Source of the DNA: Streptomyces aureus
GTDB lineage: Bacteria > Actinomycetota > Actinomycetes > Streptomycetales > Streptomycetaceae
Direction of reading: 5' to 3'
Assembly: GCF_000725495.1 (NCBI RefSeq)
Contig: NZ_JNZD01000037.1
Location: 1-49,131, forward strand
Length of the DNA stretch: 49,131 nt
Shown here: in pieces, positions 41,746 to 49,131 of the stretch
Numbering within the stretch: the stretch's first letter is position 1
Layout of the letters: every line of letters begins with the position of its first letter
The notes under the pieces: model-generated
Seen by the model: the letters and a program-made list of their open reading frames with translations, nothing else
What the model was told of the DNA's origin: nothing
Databases searched by the model: none
Made by a program: the position numbers and the translations under genes

Positions 41746-42579
41746 ATGCTCGACCTCGTGGAAAACCACTCCTTGCCTCGTACAGCGGCCTTCTTCGACC
41801 TGGACAAGACGGTCATTGCGAAGTCGAGCACGCTCACCTTCAGCAAGTCGTTCTACCAAGGCGGACTGATCAGCCGCAGGGCGGCCTTGCGCACCGCATA
41901 CATCCAGTTCGTGTTCCTGGCGGGCGGCGCCGACCACGACCAGATGGAGCGGATGCGCAAGTACCTGTCGGCGATGTGCCGCGGCTGGAACGTCCAGCAG
42001 GTCAAGGAGATCGTCGCCGAGACGCTGCACGACCTCATCGACCCGATCATCTACGACGAGGCGGCCTCGCTCATCGAGCAGCACCACAAGGCCGGCCGGG
42101 ACGTCGTGATCGTGTCCACGTCTGGTGCCGAGGTCGTCGAGCCGATCGGCGAGCTGCTCGGCGCCGACCGGGTCGTGGCCACGCGCATGGTCGTCGGCGA
42201 GGACGGCTGCTTCACCGGCGAAGTGGAGTACTACGCCTACGGGCCGACCAAGGCCGAAGCGATCAAGGAGCTGGCGGCGTCCGAGGGGTACGACCTGCCC
42301 CGCTGCTACGCCTACAGCGACTCCGCGACCGACCTGCCGATGCTGGAGTCCGTCGGGCACCCGCACGCGGTGAACCCGGATCGCACGCTGCGCCGCGAGG
42401 CCGTCGCCCGCTCGTGGCCGATTCTGGACTTCCACCGCCCGGTCCGGCTGAAGCAGCGGCTGCCCGCCCTGTCCGTGCCTCCCCGGCCCGCCCTCGTCGT
42501 CGCGGCGGCGGTGGGCGCCGCGGCGGCCACGGCGGGTCTCGTCTGGTACGCCAGCCGGCGCCGCGCGACGGCGGTGTGA
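41746..42579 (+). CDS. HAD-IB family hydrolase (Rv3661/SCO3558-like), C-terminally membrane-anchored
   Basis: 277 aa. HAD motif I AAFFDLDKTVIAKSS (Asp about 20 and 22), motif II VVIVSTSGAEV (about 122-132), and motif IV region CYAYSDSATDLPML (about 185-198) place it with SerB-like phosphatases. A hydrophobic helix PALVVAAAVGAAAATAGLVW near the C-terminus, followed by ASRRR, suggests membrane anchoring by the tail. Proteins of this family were called morphological differentiation-related in Streptomyces; the substrate is unknown. ATG 41746 is preceded by GGTGGG, and the family normally begins MLDLVEN. GTG 41671 is an upstream alternative. It is divergent from the pilus operon. Confidence 0.9.
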   Translation: MLDLVENHSLPRTAAFFDLDKTVIAKSSTLTFSKSFYQGGLISRRAALRTAYIQFVFLAGGADHDQMERMRKYLSAMCRGWNVQQVKEIVAETLHDLIDPIIYDEAASLIEQHHKAGRDVVIVSTSGAEVVEPIGELLGADRVVATRMVVGEDGCFTGEVEYYAYGPTKAEAIKELAASEGYDLPRCYAYSDSATDLPMLESVGHPHAVNPDRTLRREAVARSWPILDFHRPVRLKQRLPALSVPPRPALVVAAAVGAAAATAGLVWYASRRRATAV

Positions 42580-42617
42580 GCGATCACGGGCGGGGCGTCG
42601 AGGCGACGATCACGACG

Positions 42618-42639
42618 CCGCCGGCCCGTTCGCCGGCGG
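42618..42639 (+). terminator. Terminator of the HAD gene
   Basis: CCGCCGGC (42618-42625) pairs with GCCGGCGG (42632-42639) around the loop CCGTTC, 38 nt past the stop codon. Confidence 0.7.
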
Positions 42640-42659
42640 GGCGACTCTGAAGAAGTCCA

Positions 42660-42962
42660 TATATCACCCTTTTGAACCTAAAAGTAAAGAAGTGGGGTCA
42701 GGGGTTTCGCTTGCCCGGGACCTGGAGTACAAAGGGTTTAACGGCCCGCGAGACCAAGGACATCCGCGAGGATCACCTTCAAACGCATTTAGGCCCCACG
42801 GACCGAGCATGGACATCGAGCACCCACGCGACGTCGACCCGTCGATTACGGGCCAGCCGCACCAGGTGACGGGCAAAAGTTCCCGGCCTGATGGGCATAT
42901 TTCGAGGACGCTTGGTACCCCGGTGAACATGCCAGCGGCGGTACGAGTCCTCGTACCGCCGC
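42660..42962 (+). ncRNA. Probable Ms1/scr3559/MTS2823-type RNA-polymerase-associated small RNA
   Basis: The roughly 300-nt gap between a HAD-IB gene (plus) and a Fic-like gene (minus) is exactly where M. tuberculosis encodes MTS2823 (between Rv3661 and Rv3662c) and S. coelicolor its 6S-like scr3559 (between SCO3558 and SCO3559). In mycobacteria the homologue, Ms1, binds core RNA polymerase in stationary phase. Here the gap starts with an AT-richer segment (about 42655-42810), has an internal hairpin CCCGT-CGATT-ACGGG (42838-42852) and ends with a perfect 12-bp terminator hairpin. The 5' end is uncertain: either about 42665, or about 42745 if TTGCCC (42711) and a TTTAAC-like box act as promoter. 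Strand is inferred from the position of the terminator and from the known homologues. Confidence 0.72.
42935..42962. terminator. Terminator hairpin ending the ncRNA / Fic-like gene
   Basis: GCGGCGGTACGA (42935-42946), tetraloop GTCC, TCGTACCGCCGC (42951-42962): a 12-bp perfect stem. It is 28 nt beyond the Fic-like stop on the minus strand and at the end of the presumed ncRNA on the plus strand, so it may serve both. Confidence 0.85.
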
Positions 42963-42990
42963 AACCCTTGTACGGGCCTTTGACCGTCGC

Positions 42991-43815
42991 TTACGCGGCG
43001 CCGCGCTGCAGCGCCTCACAGACCGCGGCGGACTCCCTGGCGCCCAGCTCGACGGCCCGGCCGCAGTGCGCGATCCAGGCAGCCATGCCGTCCGGGGTTC
43101 CGGACACGTAGCCGTCCAGCGCCGCGAGATAGGCCGCACGGCCCAGTTCCGCGTGGCCGACCTCCGCCGGACAGATGGACTTCGGGTCGAGACCGCTGCC
43201 GATCAGGACGATGCGCTCGGCCGCGCGCGCGACCAGTCCGTTGTACGAGGCGAAGGGGCGCAGGGCGATCAGTTCGCCGTGGACGACGGCCGCCGTGACC
43301 AGCGCAGGGGCGGAACCACCGGCGATGATCAGCTGGGACAGCCCTTCCAGACGGCCCGCGACCTCGTCCGCGTCCGGCAGCGGCAGCTCCACCAGGGGCT
43401 CGTCCGCCGTCTCCCCGGCCTGCCTCGGCCGGCCCACCGCGTCACCCCGGTCGGCCGCGGCCACCAGGTGGAGCCGGGCCAGGACACGCAGGGGCGACTG
43501 GCGCCAGATGGACAGGAGCTGGCCCGCTTCGGCGGTCAGCCGCAGCGCGGCGCCGACCGTACGGTCCTCCTCCTCCACGCCGAAGTCGGTACGCCGGCGC
43601 ACCTCCTCGAGGGCCCAGTCGGCACCGGACAGCGCCGCGGAACCACGGGCCCCGCGCAGCGCGGCCTCCGACGTGATCGCGTTGCTGCGGCGGCGCATGA
43701 TCCGGTGTCCGTAGACCCGGTCCACGGCCTTGCGCACGGACTCCACGGAATCGGCCACCCCGGGAAGTGACCCGAGGGCCGCGAGCGGATCGGCGGACGC
43801 ACCTGTCGTACTCAT
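42991..43815 (-). CDS. Fic-like protein with degenerate active site (Rv3662c-like)
   Basis: 274 aa, mostly helical. VVHGELIALRPFASYNGLVARAAERI (positions about 185-210) corresponds to the Fic active-site loop HPFx(D/E)GNGRxxR, but the catalytic His is Arg, the Gly before Asn is Tyr and the following Arg is Leu; only PF, NG and the last Arg remain. AMPylation by the classical mechanism therefore seems unlikely. Older annotations of the family as oxidoreductase have no support that I can see. ATG 43815 is chosen, though its ribosome-binding site is weak. The gene is 102 nt from the divergent CooC-like gene and converges on the ncRNA locus. Confidence 0.8.
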   Translation of the reverse strand: MSTTGASADPLAALGSLPGVADSVESVRKAVDRVYGHRIMRRRSNAITSEAALRGARGSAALSGADWALEEVRRRTDFGVEEEDRTVGAALRLTAEAGQLLSIWRQSPLRVLARLHLVAAADRGDAVGRPRQAGETADEPLVELPLPDADEVAGRLEGLSQLIIAGGSAPALVTAAVVHGELIALRPFASYNGLVARAAERIVLIGSGLDPKSICPAEVGHAELGRAAYLAALDGYVSGTPDGMAAWIAHCGRAVELGARESAAVCEALQRGAA

Positions 43816-43916
43816 GAGTACGACATTACGCACCCCGGGCCCGCACCCCACGAAGGAGTGGTCTTCTTCACGCAGTGCGAGCACCAGGAGCGACGGTCGC
43901 ACTACTCTTGGTGAAC

Positions 43917-44897
43917 ATGAAAATTGCTTTCGTCGGGAAGGGCGGCAGCGGCAAGACCACGCTGTCGTCGCTCTTCATCCGCCACCTCGCCGCCTCGGGG
44001 GCACCTGTCGTCGCCGTGGACGCCGACATCAACCAGCATCTGGGGGCCGCGCTCGGGCTCGAAGAGACGGAGGCCGCGGCGCTCCCCGCCATGGGAGAGC
44101 GGCTGCCGCTCATCAAGGACTATCTGCGCGGCTCCAACCCCCGCATCGCGTCCGCCGAGACGATGATCAAGACGACCCCGCCCGGGACGGGCTCCCGGCT
44201 GCTGCGGGTCGGCGAGACCAATCCGGTGTACGACGCATGCGCCCGGCCGGTGGAACTCGACGGCGGCGTCGTCCGTTTGATGGTCACCGGCCCGTTCACC
44301 GAGGCCGATGTGGGGGTGGCCTGCTACCACTCCAAGACCGGCGCGGTGGAGCTCTGCCTGAACCACCTCGTCGACGGCCCGGGCGAGTACGTCGTCGTCG
44401 ACATGACGGCGGGCTCCGACTCCTTCGCGTCCGGCCTGTTCACCCGCTTCGACATCACGTTCCTCGTCGCCGAGCCGACCCGGAAGGGAGTCTCCGTCTA
44501 CCGCCAGTACAAGGAGTACGCCCGCGACTTCGGCGTCACCCTGAAGGTCGTCGGCAACAAGGTGCAGAACGAGGACGACGTCGACTTCCTGCGAGCGGAG
44601 GTCGGCGAAGACCTCCTGGTCACGGTCGGGCACTCGGACTGGGTGCGCGCCATGGAGAAGGGCCGCCCGCCTCGGTTCGAGGTCCTGGAGGAAGCCAACC
44701 GGCGCTCGCTGCAGGCCCTGCGGACCGCCGCCGACGCCACCTACGAGACACGCGACTGGGAGCGGTACACACGCCAGATGGTGCAGTTCCACCTGAAGAA
44801 CGCCGCCGGCTGGGGCAATGCCAGGACCGGAGCGGACCTCACGGAGCAGGTCGACCCCGGTTTCGTGCTCGGCGAGAGCCCCCTGGCCACCGCGTGA
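43917..44897 (+). CDS. CooC/MinD-like P-loop ATPase
   Basis: 326 aa, beginning directly with the deviant Walker A MKIAFVGKGGSGKTTLSSLF. Further SIMIBI motifs follow: VVAVDADINQHLGAALG (about residues 37-53) and YVVVDMTAGSDSFASGLF (about 161-178). CooC enzymes load nickel into carbon monoxide dehydrogenase; related ATPases mature or position other proteins. No CODH gene is near, so the client is unknown. Cysteines occur at about 117 (VYDACARP) and about 142 (GVACYHSK). ATG 43917 matches the family start, although only a weak GGTGAA precedes it. Confidence 0.88.
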   Translation: MKIAFVGKGGSGKTTLSSLFIRHLAASGAPVVAVDADINQHLGAALGLEETEAAALPAMGERLPLIKDYLRGSNPRIASAETMIKTTPPGTGSRLLRVGETNPVYDACARPVELDGGVVRLMVTGPFTEADVGVACYHSKTGAVELCLNHLVDGPGEYVVVDMTAGSDSFASGLFTRFDITFLVAEPTRKGVSVYRQYKEYARDFGVTLKVVGNKVQNEDDVDFLRAEVGEDLLVTVGHSDWVRAMEKGRPPRFEVLEEANRRSLQALRTAADATYETRDWERYTRQMVQFHLKNAAGWGNARTGADLTEQVDPGFVLGESPLATA

Positions 44898-44948
44898 CCG
44901 CCCGGCCAGAGCGCACGTTCCCCGCTGAGCACCGGCCGGACCGATGCA

Positions 44949-45002
44949 TCACCAGAGCTTGAGAGACAAACAAGCCCCTAGCGTCACCAGGGCTTGAGGG
45001 AC
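44949..45002. repeat. 19-bp direct repeat in a convergent intergenic gap
   Basis: TCACCAGAGCTTGAGAGAC (44949-44967) and TCACCAGGGCTTGAGGGAC (44984-45002) differ at two positions, 35 nt apart, between the convergent CooC-like and lipoprotein genes. Confidence 0.75.
44971..44996. terminator. Terminator-like hairpin between convergent genes
   Basis: CAAGCCC (44971-44977) pairs with GGGCTTG (44990-44996), with further partial pairing in the loop. It lies 73 nt past the CooC-like stop and 25 nt past the lipoprotein stop, and overlaps the second copy of the 19-bp direct repeat. Confidence 0.5.
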
Positions 45003-45021
45003 GGGACGACCCGGGGCTCCG

Positions 45022-46293
45022 CTACGGCTTGACGGCCGGCGCCCCGGGAACCCCCTTCGGGGCCGGAGCCGGACGCCGGGCCAGGAAGGCCGCCCATCCC
45101 TGCTTCGGCGCCTCTCCGACCTGGAGGCCGCGGAGCTTGCCGAGGATGGCCGGGTCCTGGGCGTCGAGCCAGTCGGCCAGCTGCCGGAAGGAGACGCAGC
45201 GCACCTCGGGCTTGGTGCAGACGCGTTCGACGACCTCGTCGACGGCACGCATGTAGGCACCGCCGTTCCAGGACTCGAAGTGGTTGCCGATGATCAGGGG
45301 CGCCCGGTTGCCGTCGTAGGCGCGGTCGAAGCCCTTCAGCAGTCCGTCGCGCATCTGGTCGCCCCAGAGCGCCTGCTTGGCCGGGTCGCCCTGGGTCTTC
45401 GTGCCCGACTGGTTGACCATGAAGTTGTAGTCCATGGTGAGCTGCTCGTAGGAGTGTCCGGGGAAGGGCACGAGCTGCATCGACAGGTCCCACAGCCCCT
45501 CCTTCCGCTTCGGCCAGACCTGGTCGCCGACACCGCTCGTGTCGTAGCGGAAGCCCAGCTCGCGCGCCGCCTTCATGAAGTTCTCCCGGCCCTCCAGACA
45601 GGGGGTTCGGGCACCGATGAGCTCCTTGTCGTAGTCGAAGGGCAGCGACGCCTCGCCCTTCAGGCCCGCGTTGGTCCGCCAAGACTTCACGAACGACTTC
45701 GCTTGGGCGATCTCGCTCTTCCAGTCCGCGACCGACCACTGGCCGACCCCGGCCTCCGCGCCGCAGAAGTGCCCGTTGAAGTGCGTGCCGATCTCGTTGC
45801 CCTCCAGCCACGCTCCGCGCAGCTGCTCGACGGTGTCCTTGATGCCCCGCTCGTCGTTGAAGCCGATCTCCGAGCTGCCGGGCGAGTGCTGCGGAGGCCG
45901 GTACAGGTCCCGCTTGTCCTCCGGCAGCATGTAAACGCCGCTCAGGAAGTACGTCATCGTCGCCCTGTTGGCCTTGGCGAGGCGGCGGAAGTGGGAGAAG
46001 AGCTTCTGGCCGTCCTCGCCGGCGCCGTCCCAGGAGAAGACCACGAACTGAGGCGGCCGCCGGCCCTGCTTCAGCCGTTCGGGCCGCGGCAGATGCGGCT
46101 GCGCCCCGGTGTACGAGGTGGAACCGTCGCCGATCAGGCGGACCGCAGCCCGGGGCGCCGGGTGCGGCGCCGCCTTCTTCGTGCCCTGCGCGCCCTCCCG
46201 CGGTCCCATGGTGCCGCCCGTGCAACCGGCGAGCGCCGTGGCGCAGGCAGCGGCGAGTGCCGCGCCCGTGGCGATCCTCTGGGTGGCGGCCAT
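45022..46293 (-). CDS. Polysaccharide deacetylase-like lipoprotein
   Basis: 423 aa. The signal peptide ends in the lipobox LAGCTGG (Cys about residue 24), so the protein is anchored on the outer membrane face. The fold resembles the NodB deacetylase barrel: an Asp-containing first strand QFVVFSWDGAGEDG (about 83-96) and an EIGTHFNGHFCG element (about 168-179) like the EIGxHxxxH metal site of the family. GVGDQVWPKRKEGLWDL and IIGNHFESWNGGAYM follow in the second half. It may modify cell-wall or surface glycans, but the motifs are atypical, so activity is uncertain. ATG 46293 is preceded by GGAGGGCGGAAC. It is divergent from the SulP-carbonic anhydrase gene. Confidence 0.8.
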   Translation of the reverse strand: MAATQRIATGAALAAACATALAGCTGGTMGPREGAQGTKKAAPHPAPRAAVRLIGDGSTSYTGAQPHLPRPERLKQGRRPPQFVVFSWDGAGEDGQKLFSHFRRLAKANRATMTYFLSGVYMLPEDKRDLYRPPQHSPGSSEIGFNDERGIKDTVEQLRGAWLEGNEIGTHFNGHFCGAEAGVGQWSVADWKSEIAQAKSFVKSWRTNAGLKGEASLPFDYDKELIGARTPCLEGRENFMKAARELGFRYDTSGVGDQVWPKRKEGLWDLSMQLVPFPGHSYEQLTMDYNFMVNQSGTKTQGDPAKQALWGDQMRDGLLKGFDRAYDGNRAPLIIGNHFESWNGGAYMRAVDEVVERVCTKPEVRCVSFRQLADWLDAQDPAILGKLRGLQVGEAPKQGWAAFLARRPAPAPKGVPGAPAVKP

Positions 46294-46621
46294 GTTCCGC
46301 CCTCCTTCTCCTCGGTCGGGCAGCGCCGGCGGGGGCGCTGGCGCGGCTGTGGGCCGGCGGCGCCGTCAAGGTTTCACGGGACCGAAAAGAAATAAGTACG
46401 ACAAGCCGATCAAATGCCCAAGCCACCCCAAGGGATGAATTGATGCCCCATTTGCTCCTATTTTCGACATCAACCCTTTACTCTGCATTACGATCCATTT
46501 ACCGAGCGTTGAAGAATCCCGCCGCTGCACGCCGTGACCCACGGCCGCGACCCGCCCCCCGCCACCACCGACGGGGGATCACCTGTTCCGCGACCGCGCT
46601 GCCCCGGAGGAGACGGGAACC
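46294..46621. promoter_or_regulatory. 328-nt divergent region, AT-rich core
   Basis: The region between the leftward lipoprotein gene and the rightward SulP gene. The stretch 46380-46510 is near 45% GC by eye, in contrast to its surroundings, so both promoters are probably here. TTGATG (46440-46445) and CATCAA (46468-46473) form an inverted pair 22 nt apart. I could not assign convincing -35/-10 boxes. No gene is seen. Confidence 0.5.
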
Positions 46622-49009
46622 ATGTCTGCCTGCGTCCCCACCCGCGCCGCCGACCCCACTCGGCCCGCACAGAGCCACCAGCCCCACAGCCCCCCGCCGA
46701 CCCCGCCCCGCCGCTTCCGCGTCGCGGGCGCCGACCTGTCCGCCTCCATCGCGGTCTTCCTGATCGCCCTACCCCTGTCCCTGGGCATCGCCCTCGCCAC
46801 CGGCGCGCCGCTCCAGGCCGGCCTGGTCGCCGCCGCCGCCGGCGGACTGATCGTGGGACGGCTCGGCGGCTCACCGCTCCAGGTGAGCGGCCCCGCCGCC
46901 GGGCTCACCCTCGTCACGGCCGAGCTCATCCAGCGCTACGGCTGGCGCGCCACCTGCGCCATCACCGTGCTCGCGGGCGTCGCCCAAATGGGCCTCGGCT
47001 GCCTGCGTGTGGCCCGTACGGCCCTGGCCGTCAGCCCCGCCATCGTGCACGGCATGCTCGCCGGCATCGGGGTGACCATCGCCGTCGCCCAGCTGCACAT
47101 CGTGCTGGGGGGCGTGCCGGAGAGCTCCGTCCTCGACAACCTGATCGCACTGCCGGACCAGGTGGCCGCCATGCACTCCGCGGCCGTGTCGATGAGCGTG
47201 CTGACCCTGGTGCTGCTGTTCGCTTGGCCGCGCCTTCCGGGGCGGACCGGGCAGCTGCTGCGCAAGGTTCCCGCCGCGCTGATCGCCGTCGCCGGAGCCA
47301 CCCTGACCGCCACCCTCGCCGGGCTGAAGCTCCCCCGGGTCGAGCTGCCCTCCTGGAGAAGCCACGCGCTCGCGGGGCTGCCAGAGGGCCCGGTGCTCGG
47401 GGTCGTCGCCGCCGTCCTGACCGTGACGCTGGTGTGCAGCGTGCAGTCGCTGCTCGGCGCCGTCGCCGTGGACAAGCTCGTGAGCGGCCGCCCGGAGCTC
47501 CAGGGCCGCGTGGGCCGTTCCCGCCTCGATCGTGAGCTGCTCGGGCAGGGCGCCGCCAATGTCGTCTCCGGCGCACTCGGCGGCCTGCCCGTCGCCGGGG
47601 TCGCCGTGCGAAGTTCCGCGAATGTGCAAGCGGGAGCCGTCAGCCGGAACTCCACGATCCTGCACGGCGTTTTCGTAGTGATTGCCGCGCTGCTGATGGT
47701 CCCGATCCTCGAGCTGATCCCCCTCGCGTCGCTCGCCGCCCTGGTGATGGCCGTCGGCATCCAGATGGTCTCCCTGCTCCACATCCGCACGGTCACCCGC
47801 CACCGTGAGGTTCTGGTGTACGTCGTCACCACGCTCGGCGTCGTGTTCCTCGGAGTTCTCGAGGGTGTGGCCCTCGGCGTCGCCGTGGCCGTCGGCGTCG
47901 CCCTGCACCGTCTCGGCCGCACCCGCATCACCCACGACGAGAAGGAAGGAGTCCATCACGTCCACGTACGAGGCCAGTTGACGTTCCTCGCCGTGCCCCG
48001 GCTCAGCCGCACCCTGCACCTCGTCCCCCGCGGGGCGGACGTCGTCGTGAGACTGGACGGCTCGTTCATGGACCACGCCGCGTACGAGGCACTGCAGGAC
48101 TGGCAGACCACCCACGTCGCCCAGGGCGGCACGGTCGACCTCGGCGGACGGACCGGGACGCGGATCGCCGAACCCGTGAGCTCCGGACACTGCCGCTGCC
48201 GGCCGTGGACACCCTGGCGGAACCACCAGTGCGACACCGCCACGGAACCGGAGTCCACTCTCTCGATGACACCCTCGGACCGACAGGAGGAGGAGACCGG
48301 CGAAGCCAGACCGAGCGGACACCAACTGGCCCGCGGAATCAGCGCGTTCCAGCGCAACACCGCACCCCTCGTGCGCGACGAGCTGGCCCGGCTGGCCCGG
48401 GAAGGGCAACAGCCGTCCCAGCTGTTCCTGACCTGTGCGGACTCCCGGCTCGTCACCTCGATGATCACATCCAGTGGTCCGGGCGACCTCTTCGTCGTGC
48501 GGAACGTCGGCAATCTCGTGCCGCTGCCCGGCAAGGAGAGTGGGGACGACTCTGTGGCCGCCGCCATCGAGTACGCGGTGGACGTACTGAACGTGCGGTC
48601 CATCACGGTGTGCGGGCACTCCGGATGCGGCGCCATGCAGGCCCTGCTGGCGTCGGAGCCCAAGGGCGCCCTCACGCCGCTCAAGCGGTGGCTGCGGCAC
48701 GGGCGGCCGAGCCTTGACCGGATGGCCGCCGACGGAGGAACCCGGGCACGGATCGTCGGCCGGGCTCCCGCCGACTCGGTGGAGCAGCTCTGCCTGACCA
48801 ATGTGGTGCAGCAGCTGGAGCACCTGCGGGCCCATGAGTCCGTCGCGCGCGCACTGAAGGCGGGCGTGCTCGAACTGCAGGGGATGTACTTCCACGTCGG
48901 GGAGGCCCAGGCGTATCTGCTGACCGAGGCCGACGGAGCCGAACTGTTCGCTCACGTAGGCGCGTTCGACCATGTGGTGACGGCGGAGGAGATGCCGCAT
49001 CCCGTGTGA
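46622..49009 (+). CDS. SulP-family anion transporter fused to beta-carbonic anhydrase
   Basis: 795 aa. Residues about 30-430 are a SulP permease with 10 or more helices (DLSASIAVFLIALPLSLGIALATGAP at its start; SRLDRELLGQGAANVVSGALGGLPVAG). About 440-510 is a reduced STAS-like domain (VHVRGQLTFLAVPRLSRTL). About 575-790 is a beta-class carbonic anhydrase with zinc ligands in CADSR (Cys about 604, Asp about 606) and CGHSGCGAM (His and Cys about 665-668). Coupling CO2 hydration with bicarbonate or another anion is the expected function at the membrane; this fusion is known in several bacteria. ATG 46622 is preceded by GGAGGAGACGGGAACC. A terminator follows directly. Confidence 0.95.
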   Translation: MSACVPTRAADPTRPAQSHQPHSPPPTPPRRFRVAGADLSASIAVFLIALPLSLGIALATGAPLQAGLVAAAAGGLIVGRLGGSPLQVSGPAAGLTLVTAELIQRYGWRATCAITVLAGVAQMGLGCLRVARTALAVSPAIVHGMLAGIGVTIAVAQLHIVLGGVPESSVLDNLIALPDQVAAMHSAAVSMSVLTLVLLFAWPRLPGRTGQLLRKVPAALIAVAGATLTATLAGLKLPRVELPSWRSHALAGLPEGPVLGVVAAVLTVTLVCSVQSLLGAVAVDKLVSGRPELQGRVGRSRLDRELLGQGAANVVSGALGGLPVAGVAVRSSANVQAGAVSRNSTILHGVFVVIAALLMVPILELIPLASLAALVMAVGIQMVSLLHIRTVTRHREVLVYVVTTLGVVFLGVLEGVALGVAVAVGVALHRLGRTRITHDEKEGVHHVHVRGQLTFLAVPRLSRTLHLVPRGADVVVRLDGSFMDHAAYEALQDWQTTHVAQGGTVDLGGRTGTRIAEPVSSGHCRCRPWTPWRNHQCDTATEPESTLSMTPSDRQEEETGEARPSGHQLARGISAFQRNTAPLVRDELARLAREGQQPSQLFLTCADSRLVTSMITSSGPGDLFVVRNVGNLVPLPGKESGDDSVAAAIEYAVDVLNVRSITVCGHSGCGAMQALLASEPKGALTPLKRWLRHGRPSLDRMAADGGTRARIVGRAPADSVEQLCLTNVVQQLEHLRAHESVARALKAGVLELQGMYFHVGEAQAYLLTEADGAELFAHVGAFDHVVTAEEMPHPV

Positions 49010-49016
49010 TCGAACG

Positions 49017-49053
49017 GTGGTGCGCGGCCCTGGCCGACGGGGCCGCGCACCAC
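49017..49053 (+). terminator. Terminator of the SulP-carbonic anhydrase gene
   Basis: Perfect 14-bp stem GTGGTGCGCGGCCC (49017-49030) with its complement at 49040-49053 and a 9-nt loop, 8 nt past the stop codon. Confidence 0.88.
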
Positions 49054-49131
49054 GCAAGGCCCGGTGCCGGTGCACCGGCACCGGGCTGGGGCGGGGCGTC
49101 GACACACCGGTCACGGGGCGGGGTGTCGACG

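Larger units (their letters stand above)
42580..42990. other. 411-nt gap between HAD and Fic-like genes
   Basis: No protein gene. It contains the HAD terminator (42618-42639), an AT-richer stretch from about 42655 to 42810, and a strong closing hairpin (42935-42962). It is interpreted as a non-coding RNA locus (separate entry). Confidence 0.75.

Noticed and set aside
42660..42962. Reading the HAD/Fic gap as a small protein gene (frames of 61-139 aa on both strands)
   Set aside because: The frames overlap on both strands without ribosome-binding sites, have no coding codon bias and run into the hairpin at 42935-42962. A non-coding RNA fits better.
44949..45002. Direct repeat considered as an attachment site or IS target duplication
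   Set aside because: Only 16 nt lie between the copies, no integrase or transposase is near, and one copy overlaps a terminator hairpin.

Overview
This window is a stretch of Streptomyces (or closely related actinomycete) chromosome. The evidence is the very high GC content, GTG/TTG starts, ATGA/GTGA stop-start overlaps, a BldG/anti-sigma pair, a BTAD (SARP/AfsR-type) regulator, and a gene order (holB, topA, helicase, tad pilus genes, ssd, HAD phosphatase, Fic-like protein) that I recognise from actinobacterial core chromosomes. No phage, insertion sequence, transposase or CRISPR array is visible.

Layout, left to right. (1) 1-10.4 kb: a polA-family exonuclease/polymerase-like gene behind a DNA-damage-type promoter motif; a very large AfsR-like regulator with collagen-like inserts; a family 2 glycosyltransferase; a DUF3052 protein; an APC permease. 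(2) 10.4-15.2 kb: an FtsX-type ABC exporter (permease + ATPase, translationally coupled) divergent from an ECF sigma factor and its membrane-anchored CU044_5270-family partner. (3) 15.4-25.5 kb: tRNA-Thr(CGU), a secreted tripeptidyl-peptidase-like hydrolase lipoprotein, DNA polymerase III delta prime, a membrane-fused thymidylate kinase, and topoisomerase I: a replication/nucleotide block read leftwards. (4) 25.7-33 kb: a small membrane protein, a class I methyltransferase, a secreted lipoprotein, a K+-independent proton-pumping pyrophosphatase, and bldG with its anti-sigma-like ATPase partner. (5) 33-44.9 kb: an MrfA/Hrq1-type helicase converging on a seven-gene ssd-tadA-tadB-tadC-pilin-tadE-Rv3654c-like operon (Flp-type pilus), then a divergent HAD phosphatase, a roughly 0.3 kb non-coding RNA locus in the position of mycobacterial MTS2823/Ms1 and Streptomyces scr3559, a degenerate Fic-like protein and a CooC-like ATPase. 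(6) 45-49.1 kb: a deacetylase-like lipoprotein divergent from a SulP anion transporter fused to a beta-carbonic anhydrase.

The most interesting parts are the probable RNA-polymerase-associated (6S-like/Ms1-type) RNA beside a catalytically degenerate Fic protein; a small actinobacterial Flp pilus operon with an operator-like array of four GAAC-GGCCG boxes in front of it; thymidylate kinase fused to a transporter-like domain, a long charged helix and a tail of repeated ADETAVLPPV motifs; and a SARP regulator carrying collagen-like hexapeptide repeats. Several genes are followed directly after their stop codons by GC-rich tandem repeats of different period (12, 26, 34, about 38 and about 40 bp). 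All functional statements come from reading the sequence and from general knowledge of these families; no database search was run.
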